Assembly: GCA_001695595.3 (NCBI GenBank)
Contig: MBPM02000022.1
Location: 1-64,000, forward strand
Source of the DNA: Plasmopara viticola
Lineage: Eukaryota > Oomycota > Peronosporomycetes > Peronosporales > Peronosporaceae
Reading direction: 5' to 3'
DNA: 64,000 nt
The translations under genes were made by a program, and so were the position numbers. Below the pieces are notes generated by a model. The model was given only the letters and a program-made list of their open reading frames with translations, had not been told where the DNA came from and did no database searches. Of this stretch, positions 44,299 to 58,400 are shown piece by piece. How positions within the stretch are numbered: the stretch's first letter is position 1; each line of letters begins with the position of its first letter.

Positions 44299-44643
44299 CC
44301 TCGAAATGCAATGTAATGTATTACGTTATCGCGTTGCCAAGTTATGCACGTGCTAGGCTCAGTCTGGCTAGTCCACGGCATAGAGTGGTGTCCGCATACG
44401 TCGAGTCTCGTTTGGCGGGCAGTGCAGCCAGCACCGAGGTCTTGAGGGTCTTCCATTAGTTTGTTTATCTCTGACTTGGTAAGAGCCCAGGTGGCGCCCG
44501 GTGCTGGAGACCGTCGCGTCGAGGGTGAGACTCGTTAGAGACCAGCAGATGCCCGAGAGCACCTGCCCGAAGCGCGCGAGCATTTAGCCCCCGCGCTTGG
44601 AAGGAGGGCGTCACCCCAACCTTTTCCGAGCCTCGAAATGCAA
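44299..44643 (-). mobile_element. Short GC-rich retroposon with 13-bp target-site duplication (copy 2)
   Basis: CCTCGAAATGCAA at 44299-44311 and 44631-44643 flanks a 319-bp minus-strand copy of the element at 37611-37941. On the minus strand both copies begin near AAAAGGTTGGGGTGACGCC and end GCGATAACGTAATACA followed by a short ATACA/ATTAC-type tail. Different duplications show two independent insertions. A TATAAAT lies 6 bases beyond the right duplication. Confidence 0.85.
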
Positions 44644-47600
44644 GCCGGTATAAATGGAGGGAGCCAACAGCCTCCCCGAGGATTACATCCAATAATAAGA
44701 GGGTATACTTTATTAATCGCTCTTAAACTAGAATACAAAACAATCCGTTTGATAATGAGGATCAAGACAAAGCAAAGTACGACTAGTTCATTTAATGATG
44801 ATCAACACAACACTTGAAAAAGGTGCTACGAGTTGAAAAGGAACCTTATATAAAATTTGACCTCTCTGCCTTAAGCTGTGTCAAATTCTTGAGTGGTAGG
44901 CCTTAAAAAGGTTGCCTGTCGGAGCGCCGCACGGACATTCAAAAATCTGGAAAACCGTCCTAGTCTGTCGTGGAGTGAAGGGCGCTTTTATTGTTCGACC
45001 TCGCTCAGTGGTCCATAACATTTCTATCTTCAATGAAGTATATGGCAAAGAATGCTGATAGGATTTTTTATCCGCAAAGGCAGCGGTGAAGTTGTGACAG
45101 CGCTACCGAAATCACGTGACCTGGAGATACCCATCAGCGGTTTTAGACTTGTCATCAGTCACAACGGCAAGGCGCATGATTGTACTGAACGCGACAAAAA
45201 TCTTTATGGACGCAAAAGCACTTATTGCTGACATCGCCGATATTAAAGTCTAAGAGAGATAGGGAAGGTCAAAGACAGCAACTTTGTTGCATTTTTTGAG
45301 TAGTGACCGACAAATGACTTGCGAACCGTCAAGTATCAACGTAAGCCGCCTACCCGTGAAAAATTTACTCAAGGTCGAAGGAACATATTTGAAGCGATAA
45401 AAGGAACCTATTCAGCTAGTTAAATATATTGGGTCGACCAACGCAAACTGAAATGAGCTCACATGCCGTGAAATCGTTTTGGACGCAACATTTCGAGTAG
45501 CGCGACCTTTCCGTGGCTATGCACGTGCCTACAGTAGCAACGAACACTGGTCATTTCTGTTACGTTGGCAACCAGAAGACAAGGGTGGCTCAGGACTCGA
45601 TTTTGTTGCCACGGTGCAATAGGAGAATTAACTTTAAAATAGCGACTCTAGGGTGCTATGAACCGGATTGAGTGAATTCATTTGCGTCCGTAACCTTTAA
45701 GTACAACTTGCACATTTACTTGCCGAAGACGACAGTCTCGATTCGGTGTCATGAGCTGAAAGCGTAAATTTTGAGCGCGGATTCTGTCATTTCCTAATGT
45801 GTAGCCAAAAGACCGTCAATTAGTTTAAGCGCTTGCTGTCTCCAAATTAAGGTGGAAATTGCCTTCGGAAAGTGCCAGAAGCCTTAGCAATTAAGGAGAG
45901 CCAGAAGAAGTTGTTGTGCTTCGCTTTTCGTCTTTCTGACATCAAAGAAAACAAGTCTCCCAAGACGCATCCAATGAGCCGATTCGTATTAAAACTTTGC
46001 AGAAGTGTAGGACCGCGTGAGCGTAATTTAGCTGCAAAGACTGATTGGATTTGACCGGGCCACCCACCACCTTGCTAAGAAGAGACTTGTGGGAAAAATA
46101 CAATTATTTGGTGAATGATCGTTCAATTAACCCGGTCATTATAAGATCGCCGTGCTCAACAAGACGGATGCATTTTAGGGCAATATTGTGTTGTTAGTCC
46201 TGATATTTTTCTGCTATATCGAGGCATTCACCTATCTAAATGCCTCAGTATGCGAGCCGGTACAAATACCGATATGGCATCAAGCCAGCCTTATTGACAA
46301 AAGTGAGGCTTAACGTAAAGATCTATTACACTCTTGCACACTATAATCTTCTGAGAACGGGTACAAAGATTTAGTATCTTCCTACTTGCCTCCTCCGAGC
46401 AAGATAATGCTTGACCACGTTACACAAATAGCACTCGTAATCGAATTTTACGCCTGCGCGGGTAGACTGTCCGCGATAATCTACGCAAATTTTCGGGATA
46501 GAATTTTCTTTAACTTTATCGGATTCGGATTTTGCGCTTCTAGAAACGCTTTTTGGCTGTAAAAAATTTGTGCGACGAGGTCGCAGAACGGTTAGCAGAG
46601 AATGCATATTTGATCATACAGTGACGCCATTTAATGTATTTGATCATGTAAAATTATAGTAAGCTACAGGATGCAGCATAAAAACTTATTTAAATTTCAA
46701 AAAAGTATTTCTTGGCTCTAGTCTTATGTTCAATCTTAATTAGTGACTCATTTGCTATTGCAACAATGACAAAAGCCTTAATCTATTCAAATGTATTTTG
46801 TTTAACTTTAGTATTCGCTGCCGATACAAGATCACAACTATTGTAAATGCCAATGGGGTGTCTGTCGAACATACGAATCGATCGTTGCTATATGATTCTG
46901 CGTTAAGAAGAGCACCGTTACTTGTAAAAGCTGGATTTATAACTATTGATCCCAACCGGCCAAAAGCTAGGATGACCTGATTACACATGACCTGCTCTCA
47001 GACTAGTACACAAGTAGCCAACCGACGATATTCAAAGATATTTTCAATCAAGATCATACCCTTGTTATTTCCAGCATACAAATCTCTGGTGCGTGTTTTC
47101 CTAATCAATATCGTTAGGGCTAAACTTGACACTGAGAGAAATGCGTGGCTATCGAAAAAAAATTAAACCCCTCAAGTGGTTTATACAAGCCAAGACAACA
47201 GAAGTAGAACATACGCAATCATAACATTTGGTGTATCTCGAATGGTGCCTTTGCTCAAAAGGCTAAGTTTGAGTGGGCAAGAAATAAATAAGGGTGTCCT
47301 GCTTATCAGTAAGTGCCCCACAAATGCAGTCAAATGCAGAGCCCGACAGAAACATCAATGGTCTGAACTAGCGTATAAAGCTCTGTCCAGTCCAGTGGAA
47401 GATTCAGATCGAGAGCGTTACACGTTGCAGTCACTCCTTTCGAGGTGCACGGCAGCATGTAAATTTCATCGTCCGACTTGTCGCGGAAGAGCAGTCCATC
47501 GGCGACCAGATTCCCGAGTACAAGTGTATGTAGATGCACCGACTTGGGTCAAGCTATTATGGACTTAACTCTGCTGAGTATAGTAGCATCCGCTATCATA

Positions 47601-50600
47601 GCTGACGCAAGAAAGTACGCGAGGTTACCAGAGTAGACATGTCACTGGCAAAAGCTGTCCACACTCAACCAGAGAAAGCCGTTGGACAGTAGGTGATGGG
47701 TTATTAGAGAAAAACTTAGTCTCGACGATAAGTGTGTGGCTGGCTGACACATACCCTGAATCTTAGTGGTCAATTGTAAAAAAATTAGCAGCAAAAAGTT
47801 GGCTTCTTGGTTATGCAAGTACACGAAGCTATACAAAGTTCGTTTGAAAATCAGTGTTTTTTAGCGATACAAGAAATGTTAATTGCCCGATAAAATGACT
47901 GATTTCCCAGGAGTGGGCAGCAAATACAAGTCGATTTTGACTTTACTGACAGTTGAGACAATTACAGACGTTTGTAGGATAGAAATAGACCTAGCTGTAA
48001 GATATAATCATTTTAACACCGCGTTGTTCGTTTTCTCTTTTGACATAAATAAAAGGTTATTTGATTTTGGTCATGCCACAGCAAAAAATATCGAGCCTTG
48101 AACCGAGTGACTACGTTAGGCCACAAGTGGCTGCTTCGCGACAAGATTTTGGTTAGTCATTATCTCATCCCTGCTGTGATTACAGCTGGTTTAAAAGAAG
48201 CGTGGGAAGTACATAGTCTAGAACGATTCGACGGCTCTGTTTTTTTTAATAAACTCTAGTCTTTCATGTTTTCTAAGCAGTGCGAACTTCTCTTGAATAC
48301 CTTTACTCCTTTTAGATCATTTTCTACTTCGCTTACCAGTCAATTTTGTCAAAAAGAGCTTTCAAGCAGAAAATCAGCAAAGAATTTGCTTCTGAATTGC
48401 TCACTCGCTTGCCGTTTCGGCTCATTCAGGCTTTTACGGTTCGCATAAGCACGATAATTAACTTTCATCATTGTTGGTTTCTTCTTCACTTGCTACTTGC
48501 ACTTGTGGTGTGAGAAAACGTTTGCAGTGGGTAACACAAGTCGTCAACTCACAATGAGTATTACAATTCAGCGGGCAATCACAAAAGCGGGCTACAAAGT
48601 TCCGCAAGTGGGTATATAAATAAGTGTCATAAATTCAAGGCTGATAAAGAAGTGCCACAACGAGTGGGCATCACGGCTCCGCAAGGAGAAGACGGGGACA
48701 TGATACGAAGTCATATTTTGAACCTCACGACCGACCGTTAGACAGACGATGAAACGTGTTCGGTTAAATAATTGACAGGACACAACGAAAGCTTAGAAGG
48801 TTCTTGTGTTTCGGCTGGTGCACAATAATTGGAGGCTTTGCCAATTGTGTCAGAGTCACTGAGCTTCGAAGAGCTTAAAGCTGATATTTTTGGCTGAGTT
48901 TAGACCCGAAGATATTGGCTGAGGTCAAACCTGAACAAACTCCAAATATGGTGAATTTGATATAATAGCACTATACAAGGCATACGTTGCCTTTTAGCTT
49001 GAAAACTCTCAAAGCTGCCATTGAGTTGATAGACCTTTAGTGTAGGAATGCTCAGATGTGATGCCTAGAGGCTTGCCCTCGACTTCTCGTATGATAGAGC
49101 TGCGGGGTACGAGACTGACTAAGGAGTTTTTAGAACGTGTTAGGCTTCGAAAAGCCACTGTCCGACTTATAGCATTAAAACATAATACTGTACTTGAAAA
49201 GTGGTATTATCATTTTTTATATAGCATCAACAAAAGCACCCATGTAAGCTTTGCCTGAAATTAGCGAGGACAAAAACGCTACTAAAGACGCCATCCCTTT
49301 GGACATCTCTTCAATTAAATAAGCCGGCCATGAGAGCGCTAACTTACTCCAAATCAGGCAGCGTAAGGCCAGCAAACAGAACTATTCCGCTCTTAACAAC
49401 TGAAGCAATTTGAGAGAATTCTTTGGTATATTTCTTCTGTAGTCTTTACTAAATAATTAATTTGCGGAAGAAAAAAATAATCTTTACTTGCTTGATGAAG
49501 CTCTAGACGTTGATGATTCTTAGTAAAATTAGTTTGCGTATTAAAATATGATGCAAGCTTGGCAAGCTTACCGAAACGCTTTCGAGAAAGAAACAATGTA
49601 GGCTGGCGCGGATTAGCCTTTTATAAAATCCATCGACAAACGGCCCCGTTCGATACTATGAACTGATGCCGGCTTAGCTTCCCCGGCGCAAATTCTTATC
49701 TAAGGCACTATACTAAAGCTGGGTTACTATTTCTTCGACAGCGATTGCGGCTGTATTGTTATTAGTAGACCGACAATTTGTTCTACTGTAGGAAATACCG
49801 ACCCTGTAATTCGAGTAATTATCTGCTCGACCCTTGCTCGGTAATTTTTAGATTTTATACCCATAAAATCCGAGTTAAGGCATGTCACTTGAGTGGTCGG
49901 GTACTTACACTCAAAAGTGTGACTACCTTATTCTTCCGCACATAAATGACAATGTAACAGTTAGGTGAGCTGGACGTCTCATTGACAAAAAAGCCACCCA
50001 TCAGTATTGAAGGTTACAGATCCTATCCCAAACTAGATCGACTGACTCTCTATTTTCCGTGCATGAAGCTCAATTTTAGCCTGTGGATATCGGTAGCTTA
50101 ATTCTCTACTGTAGAATAATTTAGCTAGAGTCGCTTTACGAAATGACTAGCATACAAGTACAATAGACTGGACAAGGCACATGATGATTAAATTGACGGC
50201 CACATCCTTGAGCTTAAAATTTTTCTCTGTGTCTGATTTATGCAAGCTGCCATACATTTTTAAGTGTACATGAGGACCTGAGAAGCTGCCAAAGAGCCAA
50301 GTTCGTGATTCATTCACAATCCTTAATAACAAGTCTTCCGTACTGGCTAACTGTTGGAGTTCCATAAGCCTCGACTTTTCCGTAGCTTTACAAGAAGTTG
50401 GTAGCAATATGGGTACAGTGATCTTTGTGTGACACCTTGGTATGACGATGTACGTAGCGTCTATTCCAGTCGGCTCAAACAGCAATGTCGGTTGTGAAGA
50501 CGGTGAATTCAAATAAAGTCACAGTATGCCCAGCTCTGGCAGAGCTTTTCAAACGCTATGTTTGTGTGCCGTGCCATCCACGGCAATCGATCGGTTTGAT

Positions 50601-52194
50601 GGGTCTCCAGTTTGCACAGACTTTGATGCCTGTCGGTAGGAAAGTTGCCTTACGTTTGTGGCTTTTAGAAGCAATGTCATGCAAGAAGACGGTGAGTACT
50701 TCCACAGTCAGTCAGTTCTCTGGTCTACCACTGCATTCTAAAATGCTTCTTCTAGTTACACGGATTTTGCTTGCTGTTGTCAGCAGCAGACCATCTTCCA
50801 ATAGATAGTCAATTGGAAAAAAGCAACGATGTGCACATAAAGATACTGCGCAGTATATTCACTGAGACGCCACATTTGTGGGCGAATACGCTTACAGAAA
50901 AAGGTTGCACTCTCTAAGCAACGACAAAGCTGACATCATTTGATATAAAAATTCATAGCCGGCAAGAGAGCCTTTAATGTTTAGACGAACAAGTGCTTCT
51001 TTCTAAAAGGACAAGGTTCAAGAAGCCTTGCTTTTTCGTTGAAGAGTTTGGTCCAAACAAGCTTTTTCAGTTTCAAGAAAAATCGCCTGGATGTAATTAG
51101 CAGAGCAAAAAAACTTTTTCGATATACCCGTGATTAAAAAGCCAACTTTCAGACAGACACGAAAGAAAAGGCAGAGCTATTGGTGCTTTAAGCATATCTA
51201 TAAGCGCTACATCGTGGTCAGCCGCTCTGGTAAAGCAAACTCAAGCTGCCATACGGCGGTCGTTAGTGGATATAACCACCCGCAGAAGCAATCTTAAGCA
51301 CGTTCTTTTCCAGAATCAGAATAAAATTTCCCATGAGAAAAAGGCAAGTTTAAGGTAGAATAAGTCGTCTCCATTTTTCCTCGACTTTAAGATCAGTGTC
51401 ACTTAGATGTGTAGTGCGTGAAGAAGCAGAGGTTTTTACGCAAAACCCAGAATATTTATGGAGTGGTAAGGTTTTTTCGCTTCGCATGAAGACCTATTAT
51501 ATCGGGTTGAACATGATTGCTTGCAGGCCGGTGTCTTTTGAAAGCCTACGCAGTGGCTTTTCGTAAACAGCCGTAAGCACCCTAAAAGATGCCTAAGTTG
51601 ACATCATATGGCTCAAACGCTTAAATAAACGGTCTTTATCTTTCATGAACCGAAGTAATTGCGAAGAGATTTGAGATCATCAAAACGCTTTGCTGCCGTG
51701 GCATAATCTATCAAAAGATATGAGCAAGAGGAGGTAAACAGTATTATTGGCCTAAGACTGTTCGGAGGATAGGGAAACCTCGTTGGCTTTTTCTGCTTAG
51801 CTATAAGTTCGAGACTTTTCTAGTGCATGACAGTACCAAATTTAGATAATTGACTAGACTGTAGTCGTCTAAGCTTTTCATTCAATAGTCTACGTGCTTT
51901 CAGTAATTACCAAGGTTTGGTTATATCCTCAACTTGTACCCCATACCAGCAGAAGGATACAAGAATTCCAGTAGCAACTCGTCTATTAATTCTTTCTCGT
52001 GTGATGTTAAAAAATAGACTTCAGCCACAAACCTGCACAAGAATTTAAGAATGCAGCTTATTTTTAATTAATTGGTGCGGCACTGCTAAGCCGCCAGTAC
52101 GACTTGTCTGCAGAGTTAGTAATAAGATTCTACGGCAGAAGACCGTTTTTCCAAGAGAACATGTCGTGTACTGCGGACAATTTATGTCTAAGCA
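44644..52194. other. Gene-poor region
   Basis: No recognisable gene. Just right of the retroposon, TATAAATGGAGGGAGCC and an inverted GGAGG..CCTCC could be part of an LTR promoter, but no partner LTR was found. The stretch 45000-45650 has some codon-like texture without a domain. The frame at 47883-48101 (72 codons) has a helix-hairpin-helix-like F-P-G-V-G-S-K but no other support. Confidence 0.4.
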
Positions 52195-52425
52195 ATGAAG
52201 ATGGTATCTGCCACGGAGGCAGGTAAAAAATTAGCTGAAATGTAAACCAATTTTCTACAACTCTTTGAGTGAAGCACGCATGGCTATATGTCAAGACAAA
52301 ACTGGTCGCTCTAATTGGGATGATATTTGCCATGAAGGCAGACCAAAAATTAGCTGAAGCGTAAGCCAATTCTTACAACTTCTTAGCAATGCATGCGTGG
52401 CCATAGATGAAGGCAAAACCTTTCA
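52195..52425 (+). repeat. Imperfect tandem duplication, about 119-bp unit
   Basis: Two units start at about 52201 and 52320. Each has ATG(G/A)TAT(C/T)TGCCA, AAAAATTAGCTGAA, GTAA(A/G)CCAATT, GCATG and AAGGCAAAAC-like blocks. Non-coding. Confidence 0.65.
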
Positions 52426-55400
52426 TCATTTTTCTCACAAGCTTTGCAAATTTAAAAGATACACGGTGGCTTTTGGGTGTTCAGAAAAATATACCACGCG
52501 GATACGTGGATGCAGGACCATTGTTTTCAATTTTCAACACAACCAATTTAAGTCTGTCTAAGATGTTTTGCTCCTTATACCAGCTCGTCAAACCATGTCG
52601 TTAAGCTTTTGTTTTGGTGTTCTGAGAAAAGATTTGAGGTTTACGCGCCAATCATTAGACTTTTGAAAATTCCTATACAGCACCATAAGAAAGCTTGATA
52701 ACATAGACGTAGCTTTCACATTGAAGCCCAAGTCATAGAGCAAGGACGAAGCTGCCCTCATAATAACGTTTCTGTCAGTGAGGATCCCTTTAGTTATAAG
52801 CTGATCTTAGCGCCTCCTTAATTCAGTACAATTGTTCTGCTATCGACGCGTTCGTCCTTTCAAAAGCTTTATCTGCACCTTTTCTGCGCTGTAGAGCTCA
52901 CGATAATTTCCAAAGCCATCCGAAATTCCAAGCGCGCGTACAGCCGAAGTGAAGTGCTTTTGGCAAAATTGTTCGGCACTTAGTTCAAATTGTGACTCGG
53001 CGTGTCGACAAACAGAAAGAATATCAGAATGACCGTGTTGCTTGCTTAAAGCTGCATCTCCGGAGTGATTTACTCTTACGGGAGCTCTTGACTCGTCGGG
53101 TTTATGTAGTCGGTTGGTTCATACATGCAGGACAAAATACAGGTGATAAGTGCCCTCTGTATGATTTAGGAGACGCGCCAGGTATTGTATGTGGGTAATG
53201 TTCACCGCCAAAATACTTTTTTTTACTTGATCCTTACTATAGCAGACAGGGTTAAATTTTAAAAGCATATCATCCGGCATAGCCTAATTTAAATCGATAT
53301 GACTTACTAGGTTTAAATCTGTGTGCATAGAAACCTCGTGTGCTGAAGACGATTAAGCTCCATATAAATTGCGTTTGAAGCCTGCGTGAGCCGAACGAGT
53401 TTTCGAAACAGATTTTGTTTTGCTTCATTTGCGTCGGTCAAAGTCAACTTTGCTTAATTGATCGGTTAAATGTTGTTGCCGCTCTCGCCTCATTTGGTAA
53501 TCTCGTAATATCAAAGAGCTAAATGGTCAGTCGTATGCCTCTCCCGATGTAGGTGTAAATAATTCAAAAAAGTCCGAACAATCACGTAATGCGCAACGCC
53601 ATGCTTACCGCCACCTTATTAAGCAATGACATGTTAGCTACGATGCTGTTCTTGCAAGCGTTAAGTTGAAATCTGTCCTTGTTGAGTGTATTTTGCTCGT
53701 CTATAAATTATTGTAGTTGGCTTTTATCAGTTAGCTCATGTGCTACAAAAAAGCAGTTAACAAAAGTAAGGTTTTATTTGACTGACTGGCAAGAAGGTCT
53801 GAGACACCCATAAGGAAAATGACCTGGCCATAATAGTTAAGGAGAAAAATTCCTTGATCTGGACAAGTATGTGTTGCCCCGGGCATGCAGTGGCTAGAAA
53901 ATTTTGGCTCTAAATAAATTCGGAGAAGGTACAAGCGCCAATAATGTAAACGAGCTGACTCTATTTTTCATCTCTGATGCGCGTACGGCCTAATTAAAAA
54001 CCACCTTAAGTTTACATGCTCGAAGAAAATAACAAAGGTGTCGAAGTTACCGATTTTTTTGTCAGACAGACGAATCAGAGTCTTTTAAACAGTTTTTGGC
54101 GAGAATCCAAGTAAAACTTGGAGACCTGGCCGTTATAGGCATCACTGAAGGCACTTAACGCATGAAAGACACGATTGAACAGTTCAGTAATGTATTGTCA
54201 CTATAGGAATAGCTGTACTGGTAAAGGGTTTTGTATCACTTATGAATTCCAGACGTATGGTGTCATAAAATTTTCGGTTCGCCTTTAAGGAGTTTGGCAT
54301 GAGATGTCGCATCAGTCATATGATCCTTATCACGAGAGCAATGCTAGTACGCTAAACCAAGCAGCACCACTTACAGTGCTTTTGCTTAAAAAAACGGCTT
54401 TTAATTTTCGAAGGCGATCATGATTGCGTCATCCCACTGCAGACCTTGCTTTGTAGGGTTTTCGAGCAAAACTTCATTACGTTCTGATTTTAATTGTCTT
54501 TAATGAAGAGGCACCGGTAAAGCCCACACTGCATCTCCTGAACTTTTCCTTTGTTATCTGTACCGATCTTGCATCTATGCGGGTAGCAATAAATTCGTCT
54601 CATGCTTCTACAATCGAAGGTAACCAGCAATCTTCAAGAGTCTAAATGTGCTTGCTCGCCATTATTACGCAGATCAAACTATGGTTGGCTCAAATAAGCA
54701 CATTTGAAGCTTTGGTAAAAAAACAACAATTCGTTAAGTGTGCATAAAGATGCTGGTTTTGATATCTAAGTGCGAACATTCATCGTAGACACGTATGCCA
54801 AAGTTCTTTGTAGGGATTGAAGTTGAACCGGGATTGAAGTTGAATCGGTTGTGAATGTCAGATAGTCAGCTACAATTCAAGGCAAATTCATCAAATTCAT
54901 ACCGAGCCGTTGATTTAGGTTGCATGCACGCTTTGCAAAGTTACCGACGTCACGGATACTCACATATTTTGTCTCCTACCTGTTCATGTGATTTACCGGT
55001 ATATATTCAAAGTCGTAAATGACATTCACCCCAAACTATTTATAGCCGCATGTGCCTTTGGTAATACTAGCAGCCACATAAAAGTCCACTCAAATCAACT
55101 TTTTCTCTGGCCTGCCAATTGCTCTACGATTCGGCTTTTTGAACGTCTATGTGCAACAAACTCTGCACATATCTCTGCTTGACCAGATAAATTTATAGGA
55201 TTCATCGTGAAATGTTCGACTTTGGCCAAATTGGTTTGTTCAAAATGTCATTGATGAGAACTCAAAACGGCCTCTCTGGGTCACCCTCAGCACGTTAAAG
55301 AGCCCATATTTTTGCTAGTGCCAACGATTAAAATGTGATACGGCATTCGCAGTACGGCGTTTGCATCAAGCGAATAAAAAGCTCGTCGAGCCAGACACGT

Positions 55401-58400
55401 CTGATCCATACAAATTGTTTTTAATCCTTATTTACTGAATTAAATTTATTCATCAATTAAAACTTGAAGTTCTACTGCCTCCAGATGTCGGTCTAGGCGT
55501 GAGTCAACTTGGAAGAGGTAAAGAGGACATGACGTTAAAGCCTATACGTCTAATATCTCAGTGGTAGCACTTCAAGCAGTAAGACTTAACAAGTCACCGT
55601 TGCGAAGTTAATTGATATGATGCCAAAATGAGTGTTTTCTCGCTATTGAAATTCTCGTTCCACAAGGATGTAATCGCCGCCTTGCAATCTCATCTTGCTT
55701 TTTTAGCTGTCAAACACCCGATTCTTTGTTTACAAAAGGTGATGACGGATCACGCAATCCACCGTACAATATGCGAAAAATTATTAACGCGAAAAATCGA
55801 ACGCCTTGTCGTCTCGGCTTCGACTTCATGCTAACGACAATTTTTCAAATGCAAAAGCTAAATACTCAGCTTGCCACTGTGCATTAAGCGATATATTTTT
55901 GTTGGTCTTGCCGGGCATTTTCGGCGATATCCTGAAGGTGTAAGTGCTGTTACCGCCATAAAGCCCCCCTACAAATTCGATAAACAGCATTTTCATACAT
56001 AGCGCCGTATGCATTGAAGCATTACGATAAAAAAATACAATCTTACTTGAAATGAGGTCGTAACGAGCCAAACGATTGGTTAAGCCATTTTGCTTGTCGA
56101 TGTATGGCGCTTAATACGCCCAAAAACAAAATTTTAATGAGCTTTTCAAGGTATCTGAATGGACTATTTTGGTGTTAAAATCTGCCTTTTTAGTATTCAA
56201 ATATAATATTCGAAATCATAATTAGCGTTATCATGACCATATACCGGTCAAAATTTTCAAAAGCCAAATTCATAGAGCATTAAAGCCGCCCACCCTGGCG
56301 CTTTTTTTTGCCCATATGCTTACAGGTGCAAATTCCAAGAACATTTTTGATGAGTACAAAGAGCAAAAACTGTCAACCTATTGCACCATTGGAAGTAGAC
56401 CTAAAAAAAAGACAAGCAAATTATGTTCGGAAATTGGCGCAGTCGGCACAGTGACCAACTTGAATAAATTTGTGCTTACAAAGATTAGCGAAGCTGAAAG
56501 AGCAAATTTAGTTGATACTTCAGTCCCATCGAGACGACAACAAAGCGCGAAATGAATACTCATAATCGTTATGGTCTTTAAGTGAAAACAAGCTGATTTT
56601 TTGTTTTCCACACCCGGATTGTCTCTTGCTTTAATAGAAAAAATTGACTAGCGATGATAACACAAGTAAATAGAGTTAGGTATAGATTGCTGCTGGTGAC
56701 CGTCGGTCTAAAATTTGAATAAGAAAGCTTACATTCGCTGACTTATTCAGCCAAAGGTCGCAACATATTCAGCATTTATTTTTTTACGTTGCTACAACAT
56801 ACAACGTTTCGGCTGTCAGCCCAGCAGAAAATAATGATGGATGTCTCAATTATAGCAAAGTACTTATCCTGTGCAGTCGGAGCATCCAATAGCAAAAAAA
56901 ACTTTGAATCAAACGGGCCGATTGTGTCCTACACGCCATATTCGGCTCTAAGGCGCAAATATAGAAAATGCTGGATGGCAGTCGGCTACTAAAATAGGAA
57001 ACATCACGAGCTTCAAGAGAAATTAATACCTATCGCTGCTGCACAAAGTTGATGATCTTACAATACCGGAAACGATCGATCTCTGATGGTTTTAGAACTA
57101 AACCGGTCGCTATACAGTAGCTCGCACAGAAAACTCTGTCTACGATGACAGAGTTTTCTCTGATAATTTGAAATGACAACGACGACATTTATTTGCTTCG
57201 TTTTTTGAGGCCTCCAAACTCCTTCTATCCGCTGTGCAGCGGTACATCATCGTTATTTATACCGGTTTGCATACCCAGTGCCGAATTATGCATATTCAAA
57301 ACAGTCTATCTCTGGATAACCGTATTTTTTTTGCGCGTCGCCTCTGTGCAAGGCGCTGTGTGACCTCGTCACACTTGGTAGCACTCAAAGACATTTTTGC
57401 GCCCACGCAACTATATTGACTACGTGGAGATGGCCACTCACTTAAAAGCACCAGATGAGCTACCCAACTGTTGACCGAACCTTTTTGTAATCGAACAACC
57501 GAAAATTCTCAATAAGAGTTAAAAGTCTTCACCGCATGATTTAATCGCATTGAGAACTGTCTAAGTGCCATTTGCTAATTTCTTTTTTGTGATAGAGCTT
57601 TTAGTCGGACAGCTTGTTTACACTGTTTGAAGGAGTTGTTTGCTTTAAAGGGATTAAAAAGGGGCTGTATTGAAGCCCTTCTTCCTGCCAAGCAGTTGAA
57701 ATGCGTAATGACTTTTGAGCTTTACGTTGCTCTTAAGCTCATGTAGCAAAGTTCTGAGTAGTCACGGCAGAGAACCTAGTGTCGGGTCCAAGCCTAAGAT
57801 ATTTACCTAGAAATAGTAGATAGCGTAGTCTACGACACCACGCGTGGTGTTTGCACTCTCTTACTCAGGAATTTGGCCAAATATTGTGCAACCACCCAAA
57901 ACCTACTTTACTAAAGGTTTGTGTGGCCTGAGAATATGTGAAAGGACGATTTATGGCAAGGCTGCTTGCGAAGAATCGTAGCAGCTATATGTATATTAAG
58001 GAAATTGATGCCAACCATATCTAGAATATTTATACATGTGGTTTGGTAAATTCTGGACGAACCATGACGGGGGTGCCCAAGATGATTAAGGTGACAACGA
58101 CTTGCAGATAGGCCTGTCCGTACTCAAATATTTGAAGTTCACGCGGCAACAAAAAAGAGGCGATTGAAGTCGTTCTAAAGAGAAGCACAACGATAGACAC
58201 ATTTGTATTTCCAAAGTGCAGCTTCTTGTCTAGTGTGGTGGTGTCCGTAGACCCATTGACTCGAGTCTAGCTTCAAGAAACGATGAATTTGCGAGTAAAG
58301 CGGCATCTGTTGAGGAAAGAAAGAAAATAGCTTGCTTATTGTCTGGCGCAAGTAGTACAAACTAAGTGAGCCTTTATAGCTCAGGATCTATAAAATCCGC

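Noticed and set aside
44644..44820. Possible solo LTR (TATAAAT, GC-rich inverted repeat, AATAATAAG) beside the second retroposon
   Set aside because: No second copy or target duplication was found, and edges could not be placed.
47883..48101. 72-codon ORF with F-P-G-V-G-S-K, reminiscent of a helix-hairpin-helix of Y-family polymerases
   Set aside because: A single short motif without any flanking domain; likely chance.
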